A stretch of DNA of 64,000 nt from Leucobacter sp. G161 (GTDB taxonomy: Bacteria; Actinomycetota; Actinomycetes; Actinomycetales; Microbacteriaceae): positions 106,554 through 170,553 of the forward strand of contig NZ_LOHP01000046.1 of NCBI RefSeq assembly GCF_001482305.1, read 5' to 3'. The translations under genes and the position numbers were made by a program. The notes under the pieces are model-generated. The model saw only the letters and a program-made list of their open reading frames with translations. It was not told where the DNA came from and ran no database searches. Shown in pieces: positions 17,643 through 25,287 of this stretch. Numbering within the stretch: the stretch's first letter is position 1; each line of letters starts with the position of its first letter.

Positions 17643-18014
17643 ATGACAACGCAGTTACCTCTCGGCACATTCGGATCCGCTCGAGTCGCTCAAGGAATGG
17701 TCTTCACGTCTGGCAAAGTCGGCGTCAACGAACACGGTGTTCGGCCCGAGTCCTTTGCAGATGAGGTTCGGGCGGCAATCGCCGACCTTGCCAAGACCTT
17801 GGAGGAGCACGGGTCCCATCTCGGTGCACTGCTACAAGTGCACTGCATTCTGAGCGACATGGATCAGTTCGATGAATTCAATTCCGTGTACGCCGAACTC
17901 ATCCCCGACCCTGCGCCACCGCGGTTCACTCACGGCGGCGCGCTGGTGCAGGACTTCCGCTTCGAGATCGTGGGCATCGCGGAGGTGCTGGGCTCCGCGC
18001 ACCTGCACCCCTAG
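17643..18014 (+). CDS. RidA/YjgF-family reactive intermediate deaminase
   Basis: A 123-residue cytosolic protein of the RidA family, which hydrolyses enamine/imine intermediates released by PLP enzymes and amino-acid oxidases. Recognised blocks are VAQGMVFTSGKVGVN near the N-terminus, a helix region FADEVRAAIADLAKTLEEHG, and PDPAPPRFTHGGALVQDFRFEIVGIAEV at the end. The Arg after PP aligns with the family's carboxylate-binding arginine. The ATG at 17643 gives the normal family length. It sits between the divergent hyu block and the hydroxyproline-type operon, both of which could generate imines. Confidence 0.85.
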   Translation: MTTQLPLGTFGSARVAQGMVFTSGKVGVNEHGVRPESFADEVRAAIADLAKTLEEHGSHLGALLQVHCILSDMDQFDEFNSVYAELIPDPAPPRFTHGGALVQDFRFEIVGIAEVLGSAHLHP

Positions 18015-18058
18015 GCGCCCTCGGTCCGGGGGCACGGAAGGCTGCACATCCCGCGGTC

Positions 18059-18087
18059 TTGCGTTCCGCCCAGAACCTGGGTAATCT
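18059..18087 (+). promoter_or_regulatory. Putative promoter of the hydroxyproline-type operon
   Basis: TTGCGT and TAATCT are separated by 17 nt, giving a sigma-A-like promoter about 60 nt upstream of the DapA-family start. It is the only good pair in the 137-nt gap after the RidA gene. Confidence 0.45.
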
Positions 18088-18100
18088 GTGCAATGTCACA
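18087..18100. promoter_or_regulatory. Possible GntR operator at the operon start site
   Basis: TGTG-N6-CACA begins at the last base of the putative -10 box and covers the expected transcription start. A repressor bound here would block initiation. The GntR/FCD protein at 21187-21897 is the obvious candidate. The arms are short, so this is tentative. Confidence 0.3.
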
Positions 18101-18151
18101 CACCACGAGTGGCCCAAGTACTCCCACCCCATTCCTGAAAGGAATATCTCA

Positions 18152-19057
18152 ATGGCTGAGAAGAAGCCCTGGCACGGCGTAATCGTCGCGTCCGCTCTGC
18201 AGTTCAAGGAAGACCTCTCGGTCGACTACGACAAGTTCGCAGAGCACGTCCAGTTCCTTGCAGACAACGGCTGCGACGGCATCGCGCCGAACGGTTCGCT
18301 CGGCGAGTACCAGAACCTCACCGAGGCTGAGCGCGCAAAGGTGATCGAGGTCGCCGTCGACGCGGCGCCCAAGGGCTTCCCGGTCATGGCTGGCACCGGC
18401 GCGTACGGCGCCATGGAGTCGCTCCGCTGGGCAGAGCAGGCAGCCGAGGCAGGCGCTGACTGCGTCATGCAGCTCCCGCCGAACACGTTCCGCGCGAACC
18501 ACGAGCAGGTGAAGCACCACTATGCGACCGTCGCCAAGGCCGGACTGCCAATCGTGGGCTACAACAACCCGCTCGACACCAAGGTCGACCTCATCCCCTC
18601 GCTCATCGCTGAGATCCACGAGGCTGGCCACATGGTTGGCGTGAAGGAGTTCACGGGCGACCCCCGCCGCATCTACGAAATCCAGGAGCTTGCTCCGACG
18701 ATGGACATCCTCATCGGCACCGATGACTCGGTCCTCGAGGTCGGCATCGCCGGCGCCGTCGGCTGGGTCGCTGGCTACCCGAACGCGATCCCGCAGGCCA
18801 CCGTTGAGCTCTACAAGCTCTCGACCTCGGGCAACGTTGCCGATCTCGAGCGCGCAAAGGTCATCTACCGCGACCTCCACAAGCTGCTCCGCTGGGACAC
18901 GAAGACCGAGTTCGTCGAGTCAATCAAGCTCTCCATGGACGTGCTCGGCCTGTACGGCGGCCCCTGCCGCCCGCCGCGCCTGCCGCTCGCCAAGGAGGTC
19001 GCCGACCAGATCATCGCCGACACCCGCGAGGCTGCCGAAAAGGGCTACGGCAAGTAG
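18152..19057 (+). CDS. DapA/DHDPS-family lyase, probable 1-pyrroline-4-hydroxy-2-carboxylate deaminase
   Basis: A 301-residue class I aldolase-fold enzyme of the dihydrodipicolinate synthase family. The Schiff-base lysine is K165 (GVKEFTGD) and the conserved tyrosine is Y137 (VGYNNP); the usual GTTGE loop is GSLGE here. The neighbours encode a hydroxyproline-type epimerase and a D-amino-acid dehydrogenase set. In that pathway a DapA relative deaminates pyrroline-4-hydroxy-2-carboxylate to 2-ketoglutarate semialdehyde. The role is inferred from context. The ATG follows GAAAGGAA. Lysine biosynthesis is unlikely given these neighbours. Confidence 0.75.
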   Translation: MAEKKPWHGVIVASALQFKEDLSVDYDKFAEHVQFLADNGCDGIAPNGSLGEYQNLTEAERAKVIEVAVDAAPKGFPVMAGTGAYGAMESLRWAEQAAEAGADCVMQLPPNTFRANHEQVKHHYATVAKAGLPIVGYNNPLDTKVDLIPSLIAEIHEAGHMVGVKEFTGDPRRIYEIQELAPTMDILIGTDDSVLEVGIAGAVGWVAGYPNAIPQATVELYKLSTSGNVADLERAKVIYRDLHKLLRWDTKTEFVESIKLSMDVLGLYGGPCRPPRLPLAKEVADQIIADTREAAEKGYGK

Positions 19058-19078
19058 AGTTCGCAGTACCTTCGGGGG

Positions 19079-19110
19079 TGGATCGTGCGGCGTTCTCGCC
19101 GCACGATCCA
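19079..19110 (+). terminator. Strong stem-loop inside the operon
   Basis: Arms TGGATCGTGCGGCG and complement (14 bp) with a TTCT tetraloop lie 21 nt after the DapA-family stop, followed by a mildly T/C-rich stretch. It probably causes partial termination or stabilises the upstream mRNA, giving more of the first enzyme than of the rest. Confidence 0.6.
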
Positions 19111-19175
19111 TTCCCGTCTCTCGGGATCACTGACCCCACCCACCCCACCCCTATTTTTCTTCAGAAGGGCCCCAC

Positions 19176-20183
19176 ATGCGCACGTCCCGCGTCTACCACG
19201 CCGTTGATTCGCACACCGAGGGCATGCCGACCCGCGTCATCACCGGCGGTGTCGGCACCATCCCAGGCAACACGATGGCCGAGCGCCGCACCTGGTTCAT
19301 GGAGAACAACGACGAGCTGCGCGAACTCCTCATGTTCGAGCCGCGCGGCCACGCCTCGATGAGCGGCGCGATCCTGCAGCCCGCCACCCGCCCCGACTGC
19401 GACTGGGGCGTGCTCTACATCGAGGTCTCCGGCTGCCTCCCCATGTGCGGCCACGGCACCATCGGCGTCGCCACCGTGCTCGTCGAGACCGGCATGGTCG
19501 AGGTCACTGAGCCCGTCACGACGATCCGTCTCGACACCCCCGCTGGCCTCGTCATCGCCGAGGTCGCCGTGAACGACGGGCAGGCTGAGAGCGTCACCAT
19601 CACGAACGTGCCCTCGTACTCGGAGCGGCTCGACGCCTCGGTCGAGGTGCCGGGTCTCGGCACCGTGAAGTACGATCTCGCCTTCGGCGGTAACTTCTAC
19701 GCGATCGTGAAGCTCGACGAGCTCGGCATCGAGTTCCGTGAGGATCGCGCCAACAAGGACGAGCTCATCAAGGCCGGCCTCGCCATCATGGACGCGATCA
19801 ACGAGGAAGATGCCCCGGTCCACCCCGAGCGGGCGGACATTCGCGACTGCCACCATGTCTACCTTGAGGCTCCCGGATCCACCGCTGAACGTTCGCGCCA
19901 CGCAATGGCGATCTACCCCGGCTGGTTCGACCGCTCCCCCTGCGGCACCGGCACGAGCGCGCGCATGGCGCAGCTGCACGCGCGCGGCGAGCTGCCGCTC
20001 GACCAGGACTTCATCAACGAGTCGTACATCGGCTCACGCTTCGTCGGTCGACTCGTCGAGGAGACGACCGTCGCCGGCCGCCCAGCGGTCATTCCGAAGA
20101 TTACTGGCCGCGCATGGATCACCGGCACGGCCCAGTACATGCTCGACCCAACCGATCCGTTCCCGAAGGGATTCCTGCTGTGA
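19176..20183 (+). CDS. Proline racemase family protein, probable 4-hydroxyproline 2-epimerase
   Basis: A 335-residue PLP-independent racemase/epimerase. Both catalytic cysteines are present: C91 in MCGHGT and C256 in SPCGTGTSARMA. Two cysteines mean racemase or epimerase chemistry rather than the dehydratase variant of the family, where one is replaced. It would convert trans-4-hydroxy-L-proline to cis-4-hydroxy-D-proline, the substrate of the FAD/[2Fe-2S] proteins encoded downstream. AGAAGGG precedes the ATG by 6 nt. Proline or 3-hydroxyproline as substrate cannot be excluded. Confidence 0.82.
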   Translation: MRTSRVYHAVDSHTEGMPTRVITGGVGTIPGNTMAERRTWFMENNDELRELLMFEPRGHASMSGAILQPATRPDCDWGVLYIEVSGCLPMCGHGTIGVATVLVETGMVEVTEPVTTIRLDTPAGLVIAEVAVNDGQAESVTITNVPSYSERLDASVEVPGLGTVKYDLAFGGNFYAIVKLDELGIEFREDRANKDELIKAGLAIMDAINEEDAPVHPERADIRDCHHVYLEAPGSTAERSRHAMAIYPGWFDRSPCGTGTSARMAQLHARGELPLDQDFINESYIGSRFVGRLVEETTVAGRPAVIPKITGRAWITGTAQYMLDPTDPFPKGFLL

Positions 20184-21169
20184 CTCACACCCCCGCTCCG
20201 CAGAGCATCGATTTCTTCTCCGCCGATGAGGTGCGCGAGCTCCTCACCTTCGAGACGGCGATCAATGCCCTCGAGACCGCGCTGCGCGACGGCCTCACCC
20301 CGGAGAGCGACGGGCCGCGCCTGTTCGCGGACGCCCCGAACGGTGAGTTCCTGCTTATGCCTGCGCAGAGCGCGACGTTCAGCGGCGTGAAGGCGCTCAC
20401 CCTCGCGCCAGAGAACCCGGATCGCGGACTCGAAAAGATTCAGGGCCTCTACATTCTCTACTCGTCAGACACCCTCGCACCGCTCGCGGTGATGGAGGGA
20501 TCCTGCCTCACCGCGATCCGCACCCCGTCAGCGACGCTCACCGCGGTGCGGCAGCTCGCGCGCCTCGCACCCGCTGGCGCAGAGCTCGGCACCGACCCGA
20601 AGATCCTCATCTTCGGCGCGGGCACCCAGGCGATCGAACACATCCGCGCGGCACTCGTCGACTTCCCCGACGCCTCCTTCGAGGTCATCGGCCGCCGCCC
20701 GGAGCGAGTCAAGGCACTCATCGACACCCTCGCCACGGCCCCCGAGACCAGCCACGTCTCGGTCACCGCGCCAAGCGACCACGAGGCAGCTATCTCGGCA
20801 GCCGACATCATCCTCACCATGACCACCGCCACCACCCCACTGTTCGACGGCGCCCTCGTCGCCCCGAACGCGATCGTCGCGGCCGTGGGCACCCACGGAC
20901 TCGATGCCCGCGAGATCGACGACGCCCTCGTACTGCGCTCGGATGTCGCAGTCGAGGGCCGCGGGTCCGCGCGCCGCGAGAACGGCAACCTCGCTACTAC
21001 CTACGACGATGCGAAGTGGGAGTCGCAGCCACCCGCAAACCTCCAAGACCTCGTGCTCGGCAACTTCACGCGCACCCTCGGCCGACCTGCGTTCTACACC
21101 GGGGTGGGCATGTCGTGGGAGGATCTTGTGTGCGCGAGTGCTGTCTATACAGCGCGCACGCGCCCATAG
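20180..21169 (+). CDS. Ornithine cyclodeaminase/mu-crystallin family protein
   Basis: A 329-residue NAD(P)-dependent enzyme with the Rossmann motif ILIFGAGTQAIEHIRA and family blocks GVKALTLAPENP and EGSCLTAIRTPSATL. In hydroxyproline/proline clusters such proteins often reduce cyclic imines such as 1-pyrroline-2-carboxylate. The start is a GTG at 20180, overlapping the epimerase stop as GTGA with AAGGGA upstream. An earlier in-frame ATG lies inside the epimerase gene and is not used. Reductase activity is inferred; a true cyclodeaminase is possible. Confidence 0.8.
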   Translation: MTHTPAPQSIDFFSADEVRELLTFETAINALETALRDGLTPESDGPRLFADAPNGEFLLMPAQSATFSGVKALTLAPENPDRGLEKIQGLYILYSSDTLAPLAVMEGSCLTAIRTPSATLTAVRQLARLAPAGAELGTDPKILIFGAGTQAIEHIRAALVDFPDASFEVIGRRPERVKALIDTLATAPETSHVSVTAPSDHEAAISAADIILTMTTATTPLFDGALVAPNAIVAAVGTHGLDAREIDDALVLRSDVAVEGRGSARRENGNLATTYDDAKWESQPPANLQDLVLGNFTRTLGRPAFYTGVGMSWEDLVCASAVYTARTRP

Positions 21170-21186
21170 CCACAGTAGGAGCCCCC

Positions 21187-21897
21187 ATGTCCACGCAGCC
21201 TTCCCCCTCCCGTCGCCTCACCCCGCTGAAGCGACCGCTCAACCTGCGCGAAACCGTGCTCGAGCAACTCCGCACCGCCATCATCACCGGCGAGATCGCT
21301 GAGGGAGCGCTCGTGTCCGCGCCGACGCTCGGGCAGGCGCTCGGGGTGTCGGCCACGCCAGTACGCGAGGCGATGATGGATCTCGCACGCGAGGGACTCG
21401 TCGAGACGATCAAGAACAAGGGGTTCAGGATCACAACGATGACAGACAAGGAGCTCGACGATCTCGCCGCGATCCGCCTGCTCATCGAACCGCCGTCGAT
21501 GCCGGCCGCCGTCGGCCGCATCTCGGAGGAAGGCTTCGACGAGCTCGAGCGCATGGCAGACGCGTGCCTCGTCGCCGCGGAAACCGAGGATCTGCAGGAG
21601 TACCTGCGATATGACCGCGAGTTCCACCACTTCGTGCTCACGCACATCGATAACCCGCAGCTCACTGAACTCGCGACATCGCTGCGCACCCGCACCCGAC
21701 TTTACGGCCTCAAAGCACTCGCACAGACCGGGCGTCTCGGGCCCTCAGCTCACGAACATCACGAGCTCATCCGGCTGCTCCGCAACGGCGACGGCGCAGG
21801 GGCCGAGCAGCTCATGCGCGCCCACATTGGCCATGCCCGCACCGCTTGGGCAACCGGAACCGTCGACGCAGACCCCGCAGACGCACCCATCTCATGA
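21187..21897 (+). CDS. GntR-family regulator with FCD ligand domain
   Basis: A 236-residue transcription factor. An N-terminal winged helix (LRETVLEQLRTAIITGEIAEG, then ALGVSATPVREAMMDLAREGLV) is followed by an all-helical FCD domain with characteristic Asp/His metal or ligand residues (YDREFHHFVLTH, EHHELIRLL, AHIGHA). It most likely senses a hydroxyproline-derived acid and controls the operon it sits in. The ATG at 21187 follows TAGGAG. It is 17 nt after the preceding gene and 13 nt before the next. Confidence 0.85.
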   Translation: MSTQPSPSRRLTPLKRPLNLRETVLEQLRTAIITGEIAEGALVSAPTLGQALGVSATPVREAMMDLAREGLVETIKNKGFRITTMTDKELDDLAAIRLLIEPPSMPAAVGRISEEGFDELERMADACLVAAETEDLQEYLRYDREFHHFVLTHIDNPQLTELATSLRTRTRLYGLKALAQTGRLGPSAHEHHELIRLLRNGDGAGAEQLMRAHIGHARTAWATGTVDADPADAPIS

Positions 21898-21910
21898 CAG
21901 GAAGCCCAGC

Positions 21911-23116
21911 ATGACAGAGCGCACAGACGTCGTCATCATCGGCGCCGGAATCATCGGCGCAGCAACCGCGTACTTTGCAACGCTGCAGGGACTCACGGTC
22001 ACGGTGGTCGAGCGCGGGCTCCCCGCGAGCGGAACGACATCGCGCTGCGAGGGCAACATCCTCGTCTCCGACAAAGAGCTCGGCCCCGAGCTTGAGCTCA
22101 TGCGCTACTCGATCGACACCTGGAAGGGTGAGCTCGCAGAGTTCGGCCACCTCTGGGAGTTCGAGTCCAAGGGCGGCATCATCGTTGCTTCACGTGAAAC
22201 AAGTCTCGCCTCGCTCGACCGAGTCACTACCTCTCAGCGCTCATTCGGCATCGTCGCCGAACCGCTCGACATTCCCGCGCTGCGCGAACTCGAACCCAAC
22301 GTCACCGACCATGCCCTCGGCGCGGCGTTCTACCCCGAGGACCGTCAGGTCCAACCGATCCTCGCGGCCTCTCATCTGCTCCGCCTGGCTCGCGATCGTG
22401 GCGCGAAGCTCGTCGTGAACGCGCCCGTCACCGCGCTGCTCCGCGCCGGCGATCGCGTCACCGGGGTTCGCACTCCGCAGGGTGAATTCTCCGCGGAGCA
22501 TATAGTCAACACCAGCGGCACGTGGGCGCCAGAGATCGCCGCCATGGCCGGCGTGAATGTGCCCGTGAACCCGCGCCGCGGCTTCGTCCTCGTCACAGAA
22601 CCACTGCCGCCCATGGTCCACCACAAGGTGTATGCCGCAGAGTACATAGACAACGTCGGCAGCGGAGATGCGGGCCTCCAGTCCTCACCCGTGGTCGAGG
22701 GCACCCCTGCCGGGACGATCCTCATCGGGTCCAGCCGCGAGCGCATCGGCTTCGATAGCACCGTGAGCACCGACGCCCTTCGACAGATCGCCACCAACGC
22801 CATCGAGCTGTTTCCGTTCCTCGAGAAGACCCGCATTCTGCGCCACTATCACGGCTTCCGGCCGTTCTGCCCCGATCACCTTCCCGTGATCGGCCACGAC
22901 CCGCGTGCACCCGGCCTCTGGCACGCTTCCGGCCACGAGGGCGCCGGCATCGGCCTCTCCGTCGGCACCGGAAAACTCCTCGGGCAGGCCTTCGCAGGGC
23001 TCGAACCCGACATGCCCCTCACCCCGTTCAGGCCAGAACGCTTCGACGAACCGGGGTACGACGATCACGGGCCGACAGCGGACTCGACACAGCTAGGAAC
23101 GGAGGCAGCCGCGTGA
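21911..23116 (+). CDS. DAAO-type FAD-dependent oxidoreductase
   Basis: A 401-residue flavoenzyme of the D-amino-acid oxidase / glycine oxidase superfamily. The N-terminal dinucleotide-binding motif DVVIIGAGIIGAATAYFA is followed by the GTTSRCEGNILVSD loop. The C-terminal FAD contact region is GFRPFCPDHLPVIGHDP...GHEGAGIGLSVGTGKLL. With the next two genes it forms a likely membrane-associated or electron-transferring D-hydroxyproline dehydrogenase that yields pyrroline-4-hydroxy-2-carboxylate. The ATG follows AGGAAG with a 6-nt spacer. It overlaps the following gene by four bases. Confidence 0.82.
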   Translation: MTERTDVVIIGAGIIGAATAYFATLQGLTVTVVERGLPASGTTSRCEGNILVSDKELGPELELMRYSIDTWKGELAEFGHLWEFESKGGIIVASRETSLASLDRVTTSQRSFGIVAEPLDIPALRELEPNVTDHALGAAFYPEDRQVQPILAASHLLRLARDRGAKLVVNAPVTALLRAGDRVTGVRTPQGEFSAEHIVNTSGTWAPEIAAMAGVNVPVNPRRGFVLVTEPLPPMVHHKVYAAEYIDNVGSGDAGLQSSPVVEGTPAGTILIGSSRERIGFDSTVSTDALRQIATNAIELFPFLEKTRILRHYHGFRPFCPDHLPVIGHDPRAPGLWHASGHEGAGIGLSVGTGKLLGQAFAGLEPDMPLTPFRPERFDEPGYDDHGPTADSTQLGTEAAA

Positions 23117-23454
23117 GCGCCACCCCGAACACCACGCCCTCGGGCGAGGTCCACGCCACCTTCGAGGGCGAACCCATCGCATGCGCGCCGGGAGCGAGTG
23201 TCGCTGCGGCCCTCATCGCCACCGGCAAGAACGCCTGGCGTGAGACCCGCACGGGTGCAAGCCGCGGCCTGTTCTGCGGCATCGGCGTCTGCTTCGACTG
23301 CCTCGTCGACATCGACGGCGAATCGGGCCAGCGCGCCTGCATGATCCCGCTCGCTGATGGCATGGACGTGCGCGGGGCAACGGGCCCCGGGGCGACCGAG
23401 CACCCCTCGGGCACCGTTGGAACCGATTCGCGGGAGGCGGGTGACGCAGCATGA
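23113..23454 (+). CDS. Small [2Fe-2S]-binding subunit
   Basis: A 113-residue ferredoxin-like protein (Fer2_4 type). Four cysteines, C55, C60, C63 and C76, form the plant-type pattern C-X4-C-X2-C-X12-C (FCGIGVCFDC and QRAC). It should transfer electrons between the two flavin subunits encoded on either side, as in multi-subunit D-hydroxyproline and opine dehydrogenases. The GTG start overlaps the upstream stop (GTGA) with ACGGAGG ahead, and the gene overlaps the next by ATGA, so the three subunits are made in step. Confidence 0.85.
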   Translation: MSATPNTTPSGEVHATFEGEPIACAPGASVAAALIATGKNAWRETRTGASRGLFCGIGVCFDCLVDIDGESGQRACMIPLADGMDVRGATGPGATEHPSGTVGTDSREAGDAA

Positions 23455-24956
23455 GCGGCGCAGAGACTTCAGAGCTGCGATCCACAGCGGCAGCCCCGCG
23501 CTTCGACGTTGCCGTCGTCGGGGCTGGACCCGCGGGCCTCGCCGCTGCGGCGGCCGCCGCAGCGGGCGGTGCTCGGGTCGCCGTAATCGACTCCGCTGAG
23601 CAGCCCGGCGGCCAGTACTGGCGGCACCGCTCCGAAGCCGCGGGTGTCACCGACGGCGGCGAGTACCACCACGGCTGGCGGGAATACCTCTCGCTCCGCG
23701 CCCGCTTCGACGCGGGCATCGCGGCTGGCACGATCCACTACTTTGCCTCGACCTCTGTGTGGATGGCCCGGGCGCTCTCCACCCTTCCCGAAACCAGCTT
23801 CGCGCTCGAGCTCGCCCCCGCTCACGGCGGGGGTCGGAGCGCGGTGCCAACGCTCCGCGCCACAACGCTCGTGCTCGCGACCGGCGGCTACGACCGGCAG
23901 CTCCCCGTACCCGGCTGGCAGCTCCCCGGAGTCATGGCCGCGGGCGGCATTCAGGCCTTCGTCAAACAGAACGGCATGCTGCCCGGCAAGCGCTTCGTCA
24001 TCGCGGGAACCGGCCCCTTCCTGTTACCGGTTGCCGCGAACATCACGCAGGCCGGCGGCTCGGTTGCCGCCGTGCTCGAATCTGCGTCGCTCATGGGTTG
24101 GATCCCCCGCGCGCACCGCGCCGCCGGAGTCCCCTCTAAAGCACTCGAGGGCGCAGGCTACGTCGCGGCATTCGTGAAGCACCGGGTCCCCTACCGGATC
24201 CGCACCGTCATCACCGAGATTCTCGGCCCCGACCATGTCACCGGCGTCCGCACCGCGAAGGTTCGTGCCGACGGATCGATCCTCTCAGGCAGCGAACGCG
24301 AGATCACCGGTGTCGACGGCGTCGGGCTCGGCTGGGGCTTCACGCCGCAGCTGGAACTCCCCGTGCAGTTGGGCGTGCAGACCCGCGTTGACGTCGACGG
24401 CTCGCTCGTCGGCGTCGTCGCCGAGGCGGGCCGTTCCTCGGTTGCCGGCCTGTTCCTCGCGGGTGAGGTCACCGGCGTCGGCGGAGCTCCGCTATCGGTG
24501 CTCGAAGGGGAGATCGCGGGCCGCGCCGCGGCGGGCGATGCCACCGGCACGACCGCGTCGCTCACCGGCGCTGAGCGGCGAACGCTCGCCCGCAACCGAT
24601 CCTTCGCCGAAGCAATGCACCTCGCGCACCCCGTGCCCGCAGGCTGGGCGGATCGCCTCACCCCCGACACCACCGTGTGCCGCTGCGAGGAGGTGACCGT
24701 GGGCGAGATCGGGCACGCCCACGACGACCTCGCCGCACACGACCTCCGCACCGAGAAGGGCCTCACCCGTGCCGGGATGGGCTGGTGTCAGGGGCGCGTC
24801 TGCGGCTTCGCGGTGTCGTGCCTGTCTGCCGGGGCCGGCGCTGTTGGCGGCGAGGCGATGCCCTCCGCGGGTGACGCCGCGGTCTCACTGGCACAGTCGG
24901 CGAAGCGCCCGCTTGCGCAGCCGCTCCCCCTCAGCGCGCTGCGCAACCTGGACTAG
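23451..24956 (+). CDS. FAD/NAD(P)-binding oxidoreductase with BFD-like [2Fe-2S] domain
   Basis: A 501-residue subunit. The N-terminal motif FDVAVVGAGPAGLAAAAAAA binds FAD, and a second dinucleotide motif is FVIAGTGPFLLPVA. The C-terminal quarter carries C410-R-C412 and C446-X4-C451, the spacing of a BFD-like [2Fe-2S] domain (CRCEEV, then WCQGRVCG). It matches the large subunit of D-hydroxyproline, opine and sarcosine-type dehydrogenases. It is the last gene of the operon; no aldehyde dehydrogenase for the final oxidation follows. Confidence 0.85.
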   Translation: MSGAETSELRSTAAAPRFDVAVVGAGPAGLAAAAAAAAGGARVAVIDSAEQPGGQYWRHRSEAAGVTDGGEYHHGWREYLSLRARFDAGIAAGTIHYFASTSVWMARALSTLPETSFALELAPAHGGGRSAVPTLRATTLVLATGGYDRQLPVPGWQLPGVMAAGGIQAFVKQNGMLPGKRFVIAGTGPFLLPVAANITQAGGSVAAVLESASLMGWIPRAHRAAGVPSKALEGAGYVAAFVKHRVPYRIRTVITEILGPDHVTGVRTAKVRADGSILSGSEREITGVDGVGLGWGFTPQLELPVQLGVQTRVDVDGSLVGVVAEAGRSSVAGLFLAGEVTGVGGAPLSVLEGEIAGRAAAGDATGTTASLTGAERRTLARNRSFAEAMHLAHPVPAGWADRLTPDTTVCRCEEVTVGEIGHAHDDLAAHDLRTEKGLTRAGMGWCQGRVCGFAVSCLSAGAGAVGGEAMPSAGDAAVSLAQSAKRPLAQPLPLSALRNLD

Positions 24957-25000
24957 TGCGCGCGGCGCTCCCCAGCCCTTATCGCTCCGGCTTCTCCTCC

Positions 25001-25066
25001 TCTGCGCCGCTTCTGCGCGTCGTCTGCGCGTCGTCTGCGCGTCGTCTGCGCCGCTTCTGCGCCTCC
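25001..25066. repeat. Six tandem 11-bp repeats
   Basis: Six uninterrupted 11-mers with consensus TCTGCGCGTCG. The three central copies are identical and the outer ones vary only in the last four bases. The unit is not a multiple of three, which argues against coding. It lies 45 nt after the FAD-subunit stop, in a 331-nt convergent gap that contains no convincing gene. The rest of the gap (25067-25248) shows no recognisable element. Confidence 0.85.
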
Positions 25067-25248
25067 CCGACGTCCTCCCAGTCCCTATTTATTCAGACTG
25101 AGCCCTACCAGTGCCCCACGAGGCTCGGCAAGGATTACACGGGGTTGAATAGCCGGCAGCACGTCCTACTAGGCTCGCCGCGCTGCCTCGAGAGTAGGCA
25201 CGTGCGGAAGAAACTGTCAGCGATCGATAGCATTTCTGCCCCGCGGCC

Positions 25249-25285
25249 CTGGGTCGGCCCCGCGCTAAGCGCTAGGCCGACCCAG
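25249..25285 (-). terminator. Stem-loop terminator of the liv operon
   Basis: Perfect 11-bp arms (CTGGGTCGGCC and complement) with a 15-nt loop begin 3 nt past the livF stop. There is no clear T-run on either side. Position and symmetry fit a terminator that may serve both converging operons. Confidence 0.6.
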
Positions 25286-25287
25286 CG

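Noticed and set aside
25001..25066. CRISPR-like array
   Set aside because: Units are 11 bp with no spacers and no cas genes nearby.
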